A stretch of DNA of 64,000 bases from Catellatospora sichuanensis (GTDB lineage Bacteria > Actinomycetota > Actinomycetes > Mycobacteriales > Micromonosporaceae). The translations under genes were made by a program, and so were the position numbers. A model generated the notes under the pieces. That model worked only from the letters and a program-made list of their open reading frames with translations, searched no databases and had not been told where the DNA came from. Location: positions 186,001-250,000 of the forward strand of contig NZ_VIQO01000011.1 of assembly GCF_007483665.1 (NCBI RefSeq), written 5' to 3'. Below, piece after piece: positions 15,749-25,097 of this stretch; position 1 is the stretch's first letter, and every line of letters starts with the position of its first letter.

Positions 15749-16303
15749 ATGCGACTCGCCACAGGCCGATTTCTCGGCACCGTGCTGGTAGGTCTCACGC
15801 TGGCGGGAGCATCCGCTTGCGGGCAGGCCACACCGCCCGCCGCGGTCGGCCCGACCACGCCCGTCGACCCGACCACGCCCACGGCTGCCGCCGCGACCGC
15901 GGGAGCGGGCGCTTCCGCCGGCTCGACCGCGCCTGCCGGAACGCGCGATCCGAAGACCGCCCCCGCGTGCGACGCGGTGACGAAGGCTCGCAGGACCGCC
16001 CTCGACGCGCTCGTGCCGGTGGCTGCGGCCCTCGGCCGGGGCGGGCTCTCGCGGGATGATCTCGCCAAGGCCACCAATGACCTGAACGCGGTCTACACCG
16101 CCATGCACCTGGGCGTGGCCGGTGCCGCAGACCTCACCGTCGACCCGCAGCTCAAGGCGAAGATCTCCGCGTACCAACTGGCGGTGGAGCATGCGATCGT
16201 CGCCGTCGAAGGGTCCGACGGGGAACAGGCGAAGCTCAAAGCCGTGATCGAGTTGCCCGCGCTGCGTAGCGCAGAGAAGGCCGTCATGGCAGCCTGCACC
16301 TGA
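15749..16303 (+). CDS. Predicted lipoprotein, function unknown
   Basis: 184 residues. The N-terminus MRLATGRFLGTVLVGLTLAG ends in ASAC, a usable lipobox, so the mature protein is probably lipid-anchored at Cys24. A Pro/Thr/Ala-rich linker (residues 26-65) is followed by a helical domain (ACDAVTKARRTALDALVPVAAALGRG to the end) with two cysteines that could pair. AAGGAGA precedes the start. It lies between a metal exporter and another unknown gene in the same direction; a metal-related role is only a guess from position. Confidence 0.65.
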   Translation: MRLATGRFLGTVLVGLTLAGASACGQATPPAAVGPTTPVDPTTPTAAAATAGAGASAGSTAPAGTRDPKTAPACDAVTKARRTALDALVPVAAALGRGGLSRDDLAKATNDLNAVYTAMHLGVAGAADLTVDPQLKAKISAYQLAVEHAIVAVEGSDGEQAKLKAVIELPALRSAEKAVMAACT

Positions 16304-16321
16304 CGACGGGAGAGGGCGCGA

Positions 16322-17179
16322 ATGATCGAGTGGCTTGACGATGTCTGGTCGCGGACACACGTGGTGCAGATCGTCGAAGGCGGCGAGGACGGCGGTCCGC
16401 TCCCCGGCCGTACGGTGCTGGCCGAGCTGCGGGACTCGGCCTCGGTCGACGCGGCGAGAACGCTGACCACGACGGGTCGCTTCACCCACGACGTCTGCCG
16501 CTGCCACGGCGGTCCCACCGTCGTTCTCCGCGACGTGGCGGGGCAGGTGCTTGCCTGCGCCAGTCTTCATGGGCACGGCTCAGTCAGTTGGGAGCGGTCG
16601 CGGTTCCGCAACGACCTCGTCATGGCGGAACCTGCTGCACTCCCCCTGTTCCTGGCCGGGCAGGGTGTCCCCGACCAGCTGACGACGTTCTTGGCGCCGC
16701 TGGCCGACCTGTTGGACCTGCACGAGGGACACGAGCAGTTCCGGCCCGCCGGAGAGGCAGGCGAGCGTCGGCTGACCGATCACGGCGTGCCCGATGTGCT
16801 GCGTCCGGTATTGACGACCGTCACCGGCCGGCAAGCCGGCGACCTGTCAGCCGAGCAGGTCGACGGCATCCGCCGAATGCTCGCAGCCACGACACCCGCG
16901 CCCGTCGAGCGGGCGGCGATCCTGCTGTCGTGGCTCGGCCGGCTCTCCATCCCGGCTGAGGCCCTCTGGGGCGAAGGCGTGCTGGTGCGGCAGTTGCTCG
17001 CCGATCTCCACCGGTCCGACGTCGTGCGTGCGGCGTCCGGAACGCAAACCGGACACGTCGCGATGGGTGTGGTCAACCTGGCCATGCACACGGTCGACGA
17101 CGGCACGCTCGCCAAGGCCGTCGGTCCGACTCTGCGTCGACTGTTCCTGTCGGCGTCCGTGGCCGACGGCGCGAGGTAG
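16322..17179 (+). CDS. Protein of unknown function (285 aa)
   Basis: The gene starts 18 bases after the lipoprotein stop behind GGGAGAGGG. I recognise no family. The N-terminal 110 residues look like a small alpha/beta unit with a paired-cysteine motif (FTHDVCRCHGGPTVVLRD) and DVAGQVLACASLHGHGSVSW, which resembles domains that sense or bind small ligands. The C-terminal part is helical, with repeated leucine-rich segments (LTTFLAPLADLLDLHEGHEQF, ILLSWLGRLSIP). No signal peptide or membrane span is visible, so it is likely cytoplasmic. Confidence 0.55.
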   Translation: MIEWLDDVWSRTHVVQIVEGGEDGGPLPGRTVLAELRDSASVDAARTLTTTGRFTHDVCRCHGGPTVVLRDVAGQVLACASLHGHGSVSWERSRFRNDLVMAEPAALPLFLAGQGVPDQLTTFLAPLADLLDLHEGHEQFRPAGEAGERRLTDHGVPDVLRPVLTTVTGRQAGDLSAEQVDGIRRMLAATTPAPVERAAILLSWLGRLSIPAEALWGEGVLVRQLLADLHRSDVVRAASGTQTGHVAMGVVNLAMHTVDDGTLAKAVGPTLRRLFLSASVADGAR

Positions 17180-17259
17180 TCATACTGCCGGACCAGGCGA
17201 TCGTCCGCTGACCCGGAGGCCGAGCCACCGAATCGCCGCGGAGGACGTACCTTTGCGGC

Positions 17260-19722
17260 ATGGGTTTGGGTGGTCGGTTGAAACAGAAGCTGCGCACGTT
17301 CATGGAGCGCCCGGGTACGACGGTCAGTCTGGACCGTTATAAGGCGATTCTGCCGAGGATCCGGGATCTGGAGGACGAGCTCGCCGCATTGACCGACGCG
17401 GAGTTCACCGAGCGTGCGGTGGCGCTGCGGGAGTCCGTCTGCGGGACGGGCGAGGACACGCCGCCGGTCACCATGGCCGAGCCGCTGCCCATCGGCGAGG
17501 AGGACCTGGCCGAGATCTGCGCGCTGGGCCGCGAGGCCGGTCGCCGCGCCCTCGGCGAGCGCGCCTTCGACGTGCAGCTGCTCGGGGCGATGGCGATGCT
17601 GCAGGGCAACGTCGTGGAGATGGCCACCGGCGAGGGCAAGACACTGGCCGCGGTCATCGCCGCCTACGGCTATGTCGTGCGCGGCTCCCGGGTGCAGGTG
17701 CTGACCGTCAACGACTACCTCGCCGACCGCGACGCGCGTTGGATGGGCCCCGCGTACCGGCTGCTCGGCCTGACCGTCGACGCCGTCGGGGAGGGCGCCG
17801 CCCACGACGAGCGCGCGGCCGCGTACCGCTGCGACGTCACCTACGTGTCGGTGAGCGAGGCGGGTTTCGACTTCCTGCGTGACCAGATGGTGCTGCGCGC
17901 CGAGGACGCGGTCATGCCCGGCCTGTACACCGTGATCATCGACGAGGCGGACTCGATCCTGATCGACGAGGCCCGGGTGCCGCTGGTGGTGGCCGGCAGC
18001 CTCGCCGACGCCGCGTCGGACGCGAGCGCCGCGGCGCTGCTGGTGGCGGCGATGCGGCCGGGCCGTGACTACGAGGTGATCGACGACGGCCGCAACGTGC
18101 AGCTCACCGACGCCGGCGCGGCGATGGTGGAGCGCGCGAGCGGCGGCATCCACCTCTACGCCCAGGAGCACCTGCCCAAGCTCACCGCGGTCAACCAGGC
18201 GCTGCACGCGCGGGCGCTGCTGGCCGTGGACGTGGACTACATCGTCAAGGACGGCCGGATCGCGCTGGTCGACGAGTTCCGGGGCCGGGTCGCCCGCCGC
18301 CGCCGCTGGCCCGACGGGCTGCAGGCGGCGGTCGAGGCCAAGGAGGGACTCACGGCGACGGACGAGGGCGAGATCCTGGCCACGATCACCGTGCAGGCGT
18401 TCATCGCGCTCTACCCCACCGTCGCCGGGATGACCGGCACCGCGTCCAGCATCGGCGACGAGCTCCGCGAGTTCTACCGGCTCGAGGTCGCGGTCATCCC
18501 GCCGAACACGCCCAACGTCCGGACCGACGAGCCGGACCGGGTGTACGCGACGATCGAGGAGAAGGAAGAGGCGCTGATGGCCGAGGTGGCCGCGGCGCAC
18601 GAGACGCGACGGCCGGTGCTGGTCGGCACGCTGGACGTGGCCGAGTCGGAGCGGCTCGCGGCGGCCCTGCAGGACCACGGCATCACGTGCGCGGTGCTCA
18701 ACGCCAAGAACGATGCGCATGAGGCCGCGGTCATCGCCGAGGCCGGCGGGCTCGGCGCGGTCACCGTGTCCACGCAGATGGCCGGCCGGGGCACCGACAT
18801 CCGGCTGGGCGGCAGCGACGGCCAGGACAGGGAGGCGGTGGCCGAACTCGGCGGCCTCTACGTCCTCGGGGCTGGCCGCCACGACAGCCGCCGGGTCGAC
18901 GACCAGTTGCGCGGCCGGGCGGGACGGCAGGGCGACCCGGGCGGCTCGATGTTCTTCGTCAGCCGCGAGGACGAGCTGATCGTGCGGCACGGCGACGGGA
19001 TCGGCGGAACGACCGCCGGGGACGGGCGGGTGACCGGCCCGGCCGTGCACTGGGCCGTGGGGCACGCGCAGCGCGTCGCCGAGGGGGTCGACTTCGAGAT
19101 CCACCGCAACACCTGGCGCTACGGCGTACTGGTCGAGAAGCAACGCCAGGTGCTCGCGCAGCGCCGCAAGGCGCTGCTGACCACCGATGCCGCGGCGGAG
19201 CTGCTGCGCGGCGACCAGACGCGCTTCCCGGCCGATCCCGACGTGGTCGCGGCCGGGCTGTGGGACGACGCCGAAACGGACGACCTGGCCGACGACGAGC
19301 CGGACATGGTCCCGGTTGCGGAGCGGTACGCCGAGGTCGTCGCCGCGATCGGCGAGCAGGCGACCGAGGAGGTCGCCCGGCAGATCGCGCTTTACCACCT
19401 GGACCGCGGCTGGGCCGACCACCTCGGCATGCTGGCCGACGTGCGCGATGGCGTGCATCTGCGCGCGCTGGGCCGCCAGGATCCGCTGGACGAGTTCCAC
19501 CGGGTGGCGGTGCCCGCGTTCAGCCGGCTGCTGACCGGTGTCGAGGCGAGCACGGCGGAGACGTTCATGGCCGCGAGGATCGAGAGCCCGGACTGGACGC
19601 CTGCCGAGGCGGGTCTGGAGCGTCCGAGCGCCACGTGGACGTACATGGTGCACGACAACCCGTTCGGCTCGGAGATCGAACGCCTGATCTCCGGCATGGC
19701 CAAGGCACTGCTGGGCCGCTGA
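17260..19722 (+). CDS. secA2: Accessory preprotein translocase ATPase SecA2
   Basis: An 820-residue SecA. Motor motifs are intact: Walker A in VEMATGEGKTLAAVIAAYGY, the LTVNDYLADRDA motif, YVSVSEAGFDFLRDQM, Walker B/DEAD in VIIDEADSILIDEARVPLV, and the helicase-II motifs VSTQMAGRGTDIRLGG and RRVDDQLRGRAGRQGDPGGSMFFVS. It lacks the C-terminal zinc-binding tail of housekeeping SecA and is shorter (about 820 versus more than 900 residues), matching the actinobacterial accessory SecA2 type. SecA2 exports a small set of proteins through SecYEG. No substrate gene stands directly beside it. A strong terminator follows. Confidence 0.9.
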   Translation: MGLGGRLKQKLRTFMERPGTTVSLDRYKAILPRIRDLEDELAALTDAEFTERAVALRESVCGTGEDTPPVTMAEPLPIGEEDLAEICALGREAGRRALGERAFDVQLLGAMAMLQGNVVEMATGEGKTLAAVIAAYGYVVRGSRVQVLTVNDYLADRDARWMGPAYRLLGLTVDAVGEGAAHDERAAAYRCDVTYVSVSEAGFDFLRDQMVLRAEDAVMPGLYTVIIDEADSILIDEARVPLVVAGSLADAASDASAAALLVAAMRPGRDYEVIDDGRNVQLTDAGAAMVERASGGIHLYAQEHLPKLTAVNQALHARALLAVDVDYIVKDGRIALVDEFRGRVARRRRWPDGLQAAVEAKEGLTATDEGEILATITVQAFIALYPTVAGMTGTASSIGDELREFYRLEVAVIPPNTPNVRTDEPDRVYATIEEKEEALMAEVAAAHETRRPVLVGTLDVAESERLAAALQDHGITCAVLNAKNDAHEAAVIAEAGGLGAVTVSTQMAGRGTDIRLGGSDGQDREAVAELGGLYVLGAGRHDSRRVDDQLRGRAGRQGDPGGSMFFVSREDELIVRHGDGIGGTTAGDGRVTGPAVHWAVGHAQRVAEGVDFEIHRNTWRYGVLVEKQRQVLAQRRKALLTTDAAAELLRGDQTRFPADPDVVAAGLWDDAETDDLADDEPDMVPVAERYAEVVAAIGEQATEEVARQIALYHLDRGWADHLGMLADVRDGVHLRALGRQDPLDEFHRVAVPAFSRLLTGVEASTAETFMAARIESPDWTPAEAGLERPSATWTYMVHDNPFGSEIERLISGMAKALLGR

Positions 19723-19740
19723 CGGGGCCCGTTCCCCGGT

Positions 19741-19770
19741 CGGTGCGGCCGCCACCTGGCGGCCGCACCG
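19741..19770 (+). terminator. Terminator hairpin after secA2
   Basis: A 13-bp perfect stem (CGGTGCGGCCGCC and its complement) with an ACCT loop, 18 bases after the secA2 stop. Confidence 0.7.
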
Positions 19771-19879
19771 ATACCTGAGTCCTCCTGGACCTGGCATGAC
19801 CACTCGTGCGGTGCCGTGTACAGCAGGCGCGTATCCGATCCGCCGGTGGGGCCAGACATTCGGGTGCGGCCCGGCGGGC

Positions 19880-20446
19880 TCACTCCCAGCCTTGTCCCGC
19901 CTCGGCCCATAGGTCCCGCTGAATGGATCCGGGCTGCTTCCCCAACCATGTGGTGATCTGGTGGGCCAGGTCCTCCGGAGCAGCCGCCGACGACACCAGC
20001 CGTAGGGCTTGAGCAGAATACGGAAAGACTTCCGCACGCTTGCGCACAAGCTGTTCGTCGAGATCCGTGGCTTGACGCCGTCTTCGGAAACGCTGGACGG
20101 CGTCGTCGGGAAGAACCTCGAACTCCACAATCCACAATGGTGCCCCCGGAACGTCCGCCAATGCCTTCAGCAGGCTGGCACGCTGTTCGAGTCGGCTGTA
20201 CGTGCACTCGAGCAGCGGAGTCTGCCCGCGCTCGAGGACCATGCGAGCGAGTGCGTGCGCCGCGTGATAGGCGAACATCCGGTCGTTCCGGTTTCGGTCC
20301 GACCCGGGAAGCAGCAGCGAGCACAGGGCGTCGACCTCCAGGTGGACTCCGCGACCGCGCAACCAGTCAGCAGCGAGCACCTTGCCCACCGAAGACTTGC
20401 CGGCGCAAGGGGGGCCGGTCAGGACCAGAACTCCGTTGTCCGTCAC
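19880..20446 (-). CDS. P-loop kinase-like ATPase (AAA/zeta-toxin/CPT-like fold)
   Basis: About 188 residues if started at GTG 20446; GTG 20461 is an alternative, and upstream residues in the frame look non-coding. VLVLTGPPCAGKSSVGKVL is a Walker A loop, VHLEVDALCSLLLPG provides the conserved acidic residue after it, and LVLERGQTPLLECTY is followed by an arginine-rich lid (VQRFRRRRQATDLDEQLVRKR). This is the layout of small-molecule or RNA-end kinases and resistance phosphotransferases. The substrate is unknown, and there is no partner antitoxin gene nearby, which argues against a zeta toxin. Confidence 0.65.
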   Translation of the reverse strand: MTDNGVLVLTGPPCAGKSSVGKVLAADWLRGRGVHLEVDALCSLLLPGSDRNRNDRMFAYHAAHALARMVLERGQTPLLECTYSRLEQRASLLKALADVPGAPLWIVEFEVLPDDAVQRFRRRRQATDLDEQLVRKRAEVFPYSAQALRLVSSAAAPEDLAHQITTWLGKQPGSIQRDLWAEAGQGWE

Positions 20447-20742
20447 GGCTCGTCGACTCACGGCACCCGTGGCCCGACATGCGGCCACAGGTTGCGGAGC
20501 TCGTACCTTCTCATTCGACCTCGCGATCTTGACGATGGGACGGGGAACTCTGCTTACCAGAGCACCCACGGGCGGCTCAACACCAGGTCGTCCGGCAGGA
20601 TCGACGGGGCATGTGCGCCACGCGTCGAACAGGCGACACGCGCGCGCCACGCCCCTGAGGTGTTTCCGTCGTCCCGCTCCCGACTTCTAGACTGATCCGC
20701 CCGACGTCCCGGCGTCACCTTTCGATCGGCGAGGGAGCTCCC

Positions 20743-21507
20743 ATGTCAGCCGTTGCCCTTCCGCACGACGTGTACGGCTCCGGTCCGCACCACGTCGCCG
20801 TCCTGCACGGCTGGTTCGGCGACCGCCAGGCCTTCGCGAAGGTCGTGCCCTATCTCGACGGCGACGCCTTCACCTACGTCTTCCCCGACTACCGCGGCTA
20901 CGGCCAGGCCCGCGACCTCGCCGGGGAGTACAGCATTGCCGAGATCGCCGGTGACGTGATCGCCCTGGCCGACAAGCTCGGCTGGGACGACTTCTCCCTG
21001 GTCGGGCACTCCATGGGCGGCAGTGTCATCCAGCGGGTCATGCTCGATGCGCCCGGCCGGGTACGCAAGCTGGTCGGTGTCAATCCCGTGCCCGCGTCCG
21101 GTGTGCCTTTCGACGAGCAGGGCTGGGCGTTGTTCTCCGGCGCCGCCGACGAGCCGGGCAACCGGCGGGCGATCATCGATTTCTCCACGGGCGGCAGGCT
21201 GCCCGCGGCGTGGCTGAACGAGATGGTGGCCAAGTCGCTCGGCAACTCCAACGTCGAGGCGTTCCGCGCCTACCTGCCCGCCTGGGCACGCACCGACTTC
21301 CACGCCGAGGTCGCCGGCAACACCACGCCCGCCCTCGTCGTCGCCGGGGGGCAGGATCCGGCGCTGTCCGCCGACGTCATGCGCGCCACCTGGCTGCAGT
21401 TCTACCCGAACGCCGAGCTGAGCGTCCTGGCCGACGCCGGGCACTACCCCATGGAGGAGACGCCCCTGGCCCTCGTGGCAGTGGTCGAAAACTTCCTCAG
21501 GTCCTGA
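20743..21507 (+). CDS. Alpha/beta hydrolase
   Basis: A 254-residue hydrolase with a complete triad: nucleophile serine in LVGHSMGG, acid in VVAGGQDPALS, and histidine in LADAGHYPMEETP. The oxyanion motif HGWFGD follows the first strands. GAGGGAG precedes ATG 20743. There is no signal peptide, so it is cytoplasmic. The family covers esterases, haloperoxidase-like and lactone hydrolases; the substrate cannot be read from the sequence. It appears to be transcribed alone. Confidence 0.85.
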   Translation: MSAVALPHDVYGSGPHHVAVLHGWFGDRQAFAKVVPYLDGDAFTYVFPDYRGYGQARDLAGEYSIAEIAGDVIALADKLGWDDFSLVGHSMGGSVIQRVMLDAPGRVRKLVGVNPVPASGVPFDEQGWALFSGAADEPGNRRAIIDFSTGGRLPAAWLNEMVAKSLGNSNVEAFRAYLPAWARTDFHAEVAGNTTPALVVAGGQDPALSADVMRATWLQFYPNAELSVLADAGHYPMEETPLALVAVVENFLRS

Positions 21508-21562
21508 CCGGGTAGGCGCACGCCACGTGTGTGCGCCATGACCGGGCAATCCGCGGAACCTC

Positions 21563-21612
21563 TTGACACACCCATCGACACGGATCAAACTCTGGCTTTG
21601 ACAATCTTGTCA
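21563..21612 (+). promoter_or_regulatory. Promoter and palindromic operator of the SGNH hydrolase gene
   Basis: TTGACA (21563-21568) and CAAACT (21586-21591) are spaced by 17 bases. Eight bases after the -10 lies a perfect palindrome TGACAA-TC-TTGTCA (21599-21612), placed to block transcription. This is probably a sugar-responsive repressor site. Confidence 0.5.
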
Positions 21613-21667
21613 GCGTGGACGGCGCCACGCGAGCCCGAACGTCCAGACCCGGTCGAAGGGACTGCCC

Positions 21668-22777
21668 ATGCGCCGAAATCTCAGCAGGCCTCTGGCATTC
21701 ACCGCCGCGCTCGCCGCCTGCGCCCTGACCCTCCTGCCGGCCGCACCGGCGCACGCCGAGTCCAACGGCGGGGTCCGGGTCATGCCGCTCGGCGACTCCA
21801 TCACCGACGGGTTCAACGTGCCCGGTGGCTACCGCGTCAACCTCTGGCAGCGCATGGCGGCCGACGGGCGCACCGTCGACCTCGTCGGCTCAGGCTTCAA
21901 CGGCCCCGCCGGCCTCGGCGACCACGACCACGAAGGACACTCCGGCTGGCGCATCGACCAGATCGACACCAACATCGTCAACTGGATGCGCACGTACGCA
22001 CCACGGACCGTCCTGCTGCACATCGGCACCAACGACATCGGCCAGAATTACGACCTACCCAACGCACCTGCCCGGCTGTCGGCCCTCATCGACAAGATCC
22101 GCCTGCTGGCGCCGCAGGTCGAGTTGTTCGTCGCCCAGCTCATCCCGCGCAGCAACCCGACCGAGGAGGCGCGCTCGCAGGTGTTCAACGCCGCGGTCCC
22201 GGGCATCGTCGCGCAGAAGGGTCCCCGCACCCACCTGGTCGACATGCACTCCGCCCTCACCCTCGCCGACCTCGCCGACGGGCTGCACCCGAACCAGACC
22301 GGCTACGACAAGATGGCCGCCAAGTGGTACACGGCGCTGCAATCGGTGCCCGGCAGCCTCACCACCGTCACCGTGCCGCCGGTCGGCTCGGCTGTCCTAC
22401 TGTCCAATCCCCTGTCCCGTCGTTGCCTGGACGACTCCGGCACCGGCACCGCGGGGCCCGGTTCCCAGGTGCTCCTGTGGGACTGCCACGGCAACGCCAA
22501 CCAGCGCTGGACCCGCACCGCGGTCGGTGAGCTGCGGATCTACGGCGATCGGTGCCTCGACGTCAACGGCAACGGCACCGCCGACGGCACGAAGATCCAG
22601 ATCTGGCCCTGCAATGGCACCAGCGCGCAGCGTTTCACCGTCAACACCGACGGCACCATCGTCGGCGCCGGCTCGGGCAAGTGCGTCGACGCCAAGTCCA
22701 GCGGCACCGCCAACGGCACCATCGTCCACCTTTGGACCTGCAACGGCACCGGCGCGCAGCGCTGGTTCGTGCGGTGA
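21668..22777 (+). CDS. Secreted SGNH-hydrolase (CE3-like) with C-terminal CBM13
   Basis: 369 residues with a signal peptide ending APAHA. The esterase domain (about 35-225) has the SGNH blocks: MPLGDSITDGF (Ser), the glycine block, LLHIGTNDIGQN (Asn) and DGLHPNQTGY (Asp-His). It resembles carbohydrate esterase family 3 acetylxylan esterases. Residues 235-369 form a ricin-type beta-trefoil (CBM13) with three repeats marked by QxW-like motifs (NANQRW, SAQRF, GAQRW) and paired cysteines. The probable role is deacetylation of plant polysaccharide bound through the lectin. The promoter carries a repressor-like palindrome and a strong hairpin follows the gene. Confidence 0.88.
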   Translation: MRRNLSRPLAFTAALAACALTLLPAAPAHAESNGGVRVMPLGDSITDGFNVPGGYRVNLWQRMAADGRTVDLVGSGFNGPAGLGDHDHEGHSGWRIDQIDTNIVNWMRTYAPRTVLLHIGTNDIGQNYDLPNAPARLSALIDKIRLLAPQVELFVAQLIPRSNPTEEARSQVFNAAVPGIVAQKGPRTHLVDMHSALTLADLADGLHPNQTGYDKMAAKWYTALQSVPGSLTTVTVPPVGSAVLLSNPLSRRCLDDSGTGTAGPGSQVLLWDCHGNANQRWTRTAVGELRIYGDRCLDVNGNGTADGTKIQIWPCNGTSAQRFTVNTDGTIVGAGSGKCVDAKSSGTANGTIVHLWTCNGTGAQRWFVR

Positions 22778-22780
22778 CCC

Positions 22781-22817
22781 GTGGGTGAGGGCGCGCCTGG
22801 TGCGCGCCCTCACCCAC
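22781..22817 (+). terminator. Terminator hairpin after the SGNH hydrolase
   Basis: A 16-bp perfect stem (GTGGGTGAGGGCGCGC and its complement) with a CTGGT loop, directly after the stop codon. Confidence 0.7.
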
Positions 22818-22872
22818 GGCACCGGCCGACATCGAACCTGACACCGAGCCCGCGCCTGGTGCAGGCGGCGGT

Positions 22873-23772
22873 TCACCACACCGACCCGGCCGGGGACGTG
22901 ACCGTGTGGGCGGGCGGCAGACTCCGTCGCCGGTGGCGAGCCACCATCGCGAGGAGCCCGAACGCCGGCACGCCGCCCAGAAGTAGCGGGACGATCACAT
23001 TGGCTCCCAGGTCGGCGTGGTCGCCGGATGGGGACGGGCCGACGACCGCCGTCACCAGAAGCGTCGCCGCGACGCTGCCGACCGTGAGCAGACCTGCGAC
23101 GATCAGCGTCGCCGTCGTCTCCCGCCGCGCAACCACGCTCACCAGCGCCGCTGTCACCACACCCACCGTCGACGCCGAAGCCAGCATGACATCGACCCGT
23201 GTGTCGTATGCGAGAGCATCGAACTCGAGCACGCCGAGAACCGACGGGCCATACGCCTTCGCATTCGCGCTTACCAGCATCAGGATCCAGAGCACGACTG
23301 CGCCCATGACCGCACCCCACGCCAGTACTCGGGCCGATGCGGCACGCACACCGACGATCAAGCTCGTGACGGCGCCGAGCGCCAGGCCCACGATCGCGGC
23401 CTGGGCGGCCGAAACCGACGCCTGGTCGACGAGGCTGAGATGCTTTGCGCTACCTGCCTGCTCCATCAGGTAAGGCACAACCGTGCCGGCGCCCGACGCC
23501 GCCGTCACCGCCACGATCCAACGCGGCCGGGAGCTGGGATCCCGGAAAGCCGACCGAGCCAGCAACACGGCCACAATGACCGCCGTCGCGCAGAACCACA
23601 GCACGTTGCGGTAGTTGTCCAGCCAGTCGTTGTCTGCGCCCGCGTCGAACCGGCGATCGAAGTCCAGCACGCCGAACCCGACAGCGGCCAACAGCTGGGC
23701 CCAAGCCAGCGCCGCGCCGAGGGCCGCGGCCGTCAGGACGAACCATACAGACGTATCGCGCCGCGTGGTCAT
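22873..23772 (-). CDS. Polytopic membrane protein, function unknown
   Basis: About 299 residues with seven or eight hydrophobic segments (for example WFVLTAAALGAALAWAQLL, VLWFCATAVIVAVLLA, AAIVGLALGAVTSLIVGV, VLLVTAVVG). I start at ATG 23772 because TTGACG and TAACCT form a promoter whose start site falls on this codon (leaderless); an in-frame ATG at 23793 lies inside that promoter. No enzymatic or transport motif is recognisable. Confidence 0.65.
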   Translation of the reverse strand: MTTRRDTSVWFVLTAAALGAALAWAQLLAAVGFGVLDFDRRFDAGADNDWLDNYRNVLWFCATAVIVAVLLARSAFRDPSSRPRWIVAVTAASGAGTVVPYLMEQAGSAKHLSLVDQASVSAAQAAIVGLALGAVTSLIVGVRAASARVLAWGAVMGAVVLWILMLVSANAKAYGPSVLGVLEFDALAYDTRVDVMLASASTVGVVTAALVSVVARRETTATLIVAGLLTVGSVAATLLVTAVVGPSPSGDHADLGANVIVPLLLGGVPAFGLLAMVARHRRRSLPPAHTVTSPAGSVW

Positions 23773-23779
23773 GGACCGA

Positions 23780-23809
23780 AGGTTAGTAATCATCGCTACG
23801 CAGCGTCAA
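23780..23809 (-). promoter_or_regulatory. Promoter of the membrane protein gene (leaderless start)
   Basis: On the minus strand TTGACG (23809-23804) and TAACCT (23785-23780) are 18 bases apart. Seven bases separate the -10 from ATG 23772. Confidence 0.5.
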
Positions 23810-23825
23810 CGGCGCACCACAGGAC

Positions 23826-25033
23826 ACCGGCATCGCGGTCAACCGGATGGGCGCCTTCCTCGCCATCTTCCTCATCCTCTACCTGACCAGCCTGGGCATC
23901 GGCCCCGCCGCGGCGGGTGTGGTGCTCACCCTGTACGGCACGGGTTCCATCGCCGGTGTGTTCACCGGCGGCCTGCTGTCGGACCGGATCGGGCCCCGGC
24001 AGGTCATCGTGGCGTCGACGCTGCTGTCCAGCGTGGCCGTGGCCGCGATCGCGTTCGAGCGGGACTACGTCTGGCTGATGGTGACGAGCCTGGCGGCGGG
24101 GGTCCTGACTGCCGCCTACCGGCCGGCCGGCGCGGCGATGCTGGCCGAGCTGACCCGCTGCACCGCCTGGTCACCACGACCGTGGCGAGCCGACTCGGCC
24201 TCAACGTGGGCGCCACCATCGGGCCGCTGATCGGCGCCTGGCTGGCGACCCACTCGTACACCGCGGTCTTCCTGGTCAACGCCGGGACCGCGCTCACCTT
24301 CGGGCTGGTCACCATCTTCCTGCTGCCCGACGTACGGGCCAGCGGGCAGCCGCGCCCCGAGCCCGCCACCGGCGAGCAGCCGGCCGCAGGCCCGGTCGAG
24401 ACGCGGCCCACCGCCAAAACCTCCCGCGCCCGTGGGCTGCTGAGCGACCGCCGGTACCTCGCCGTACTGGTCGCGATGTGCGCCACCGCCCTCGCCGAGG
24501 TGCAGTACCAGGTCATCCTGCCGCTGCATCTGGAGTCTCAGGGGCACCCGGTGACGCTCTACGGCACCATCATCGCGATCAACGGGGCGCTCGTCATCGG
24601 CCTGGAGCTGACCCTGACCCGAGCGGTGCAGCGGTTGCCGATCCGGACCGCCATCGCCGCCGGATCCCTCTGCATCGGGCTCGGCCTGGCTGTGTTCGGC
24701 TTCGGCGGGCCGATCTGGGTCTTCGTCGTGGGTGCGCTCATCTGGACCTTCGGCGAGATCGTCAACGCCCCGTCGTTGAACGCGTATCCGGCCATGGCCG
24801 CCCCGGTGGAGCTGCGCGGCCGGTACATCGGCGCGCTCTCGGCGATGCAGTCCGCCGGGTACGCGTTCGGCCCGCTCATCGGCACCACGCTGTTCCAGTA
24901 CTTCGGGCCCGCTGCCTGGGCGTCCTGCGCCGTACTCGGCGTGATCGCCTGCGGTGCCCTCTGGTACGGCGTGCAGAACCGCTTCGCCGCCGTCGCCCCG
25001 CCACTGGAGGACAAAGCACTGGCGACGGCCTGA
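23826..25033 (+). pseudogene. MFS transporter, 5'-truncated and frameshifted
   Basis: Two frames together make one MFS protein. The first (from codon ACC 23826, with ATG at 23847) encodes VNRMGAFLAIFLILYLTSLGIGP and the first five helices, including GGLLSDRIGPRQ (motif A). Near 24160-24170 the homology moves to another frame, which continues with RLVTTTVASRLGLNVGATIGP and runs to the stop at 25033. One missing base in CTGACCCGCTGCACC would explain the shift. The usual residues before the first helix are also missing: upstream sequence belongs to the promoter of the divergent membrane gene. It is either a decayed gene or an assembly error. Confidence 0.75.
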
Positions 25034-25097
25034 CCTGCCGTCGGGAAGCCCGAACCGCCTGGCGGGATTCGCGCGGTTCGGAGTGTAACGTCCGGGT

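Noticed and set aside
16780-20130. A 1116-codon open frame antisense to secA2
   Set aside because: The plus-strand frame carries complete SecA motifs; the antisense frame is arginine/histidine-rich with no recognisable domain, a product of GC-biased codons.
19880-20446. Zeta-type toxin of a toxin-antitoxin pair
   Set aside because: No small antitoxin gene precedes or follows it; a generic P-loop kinase is the safer call.
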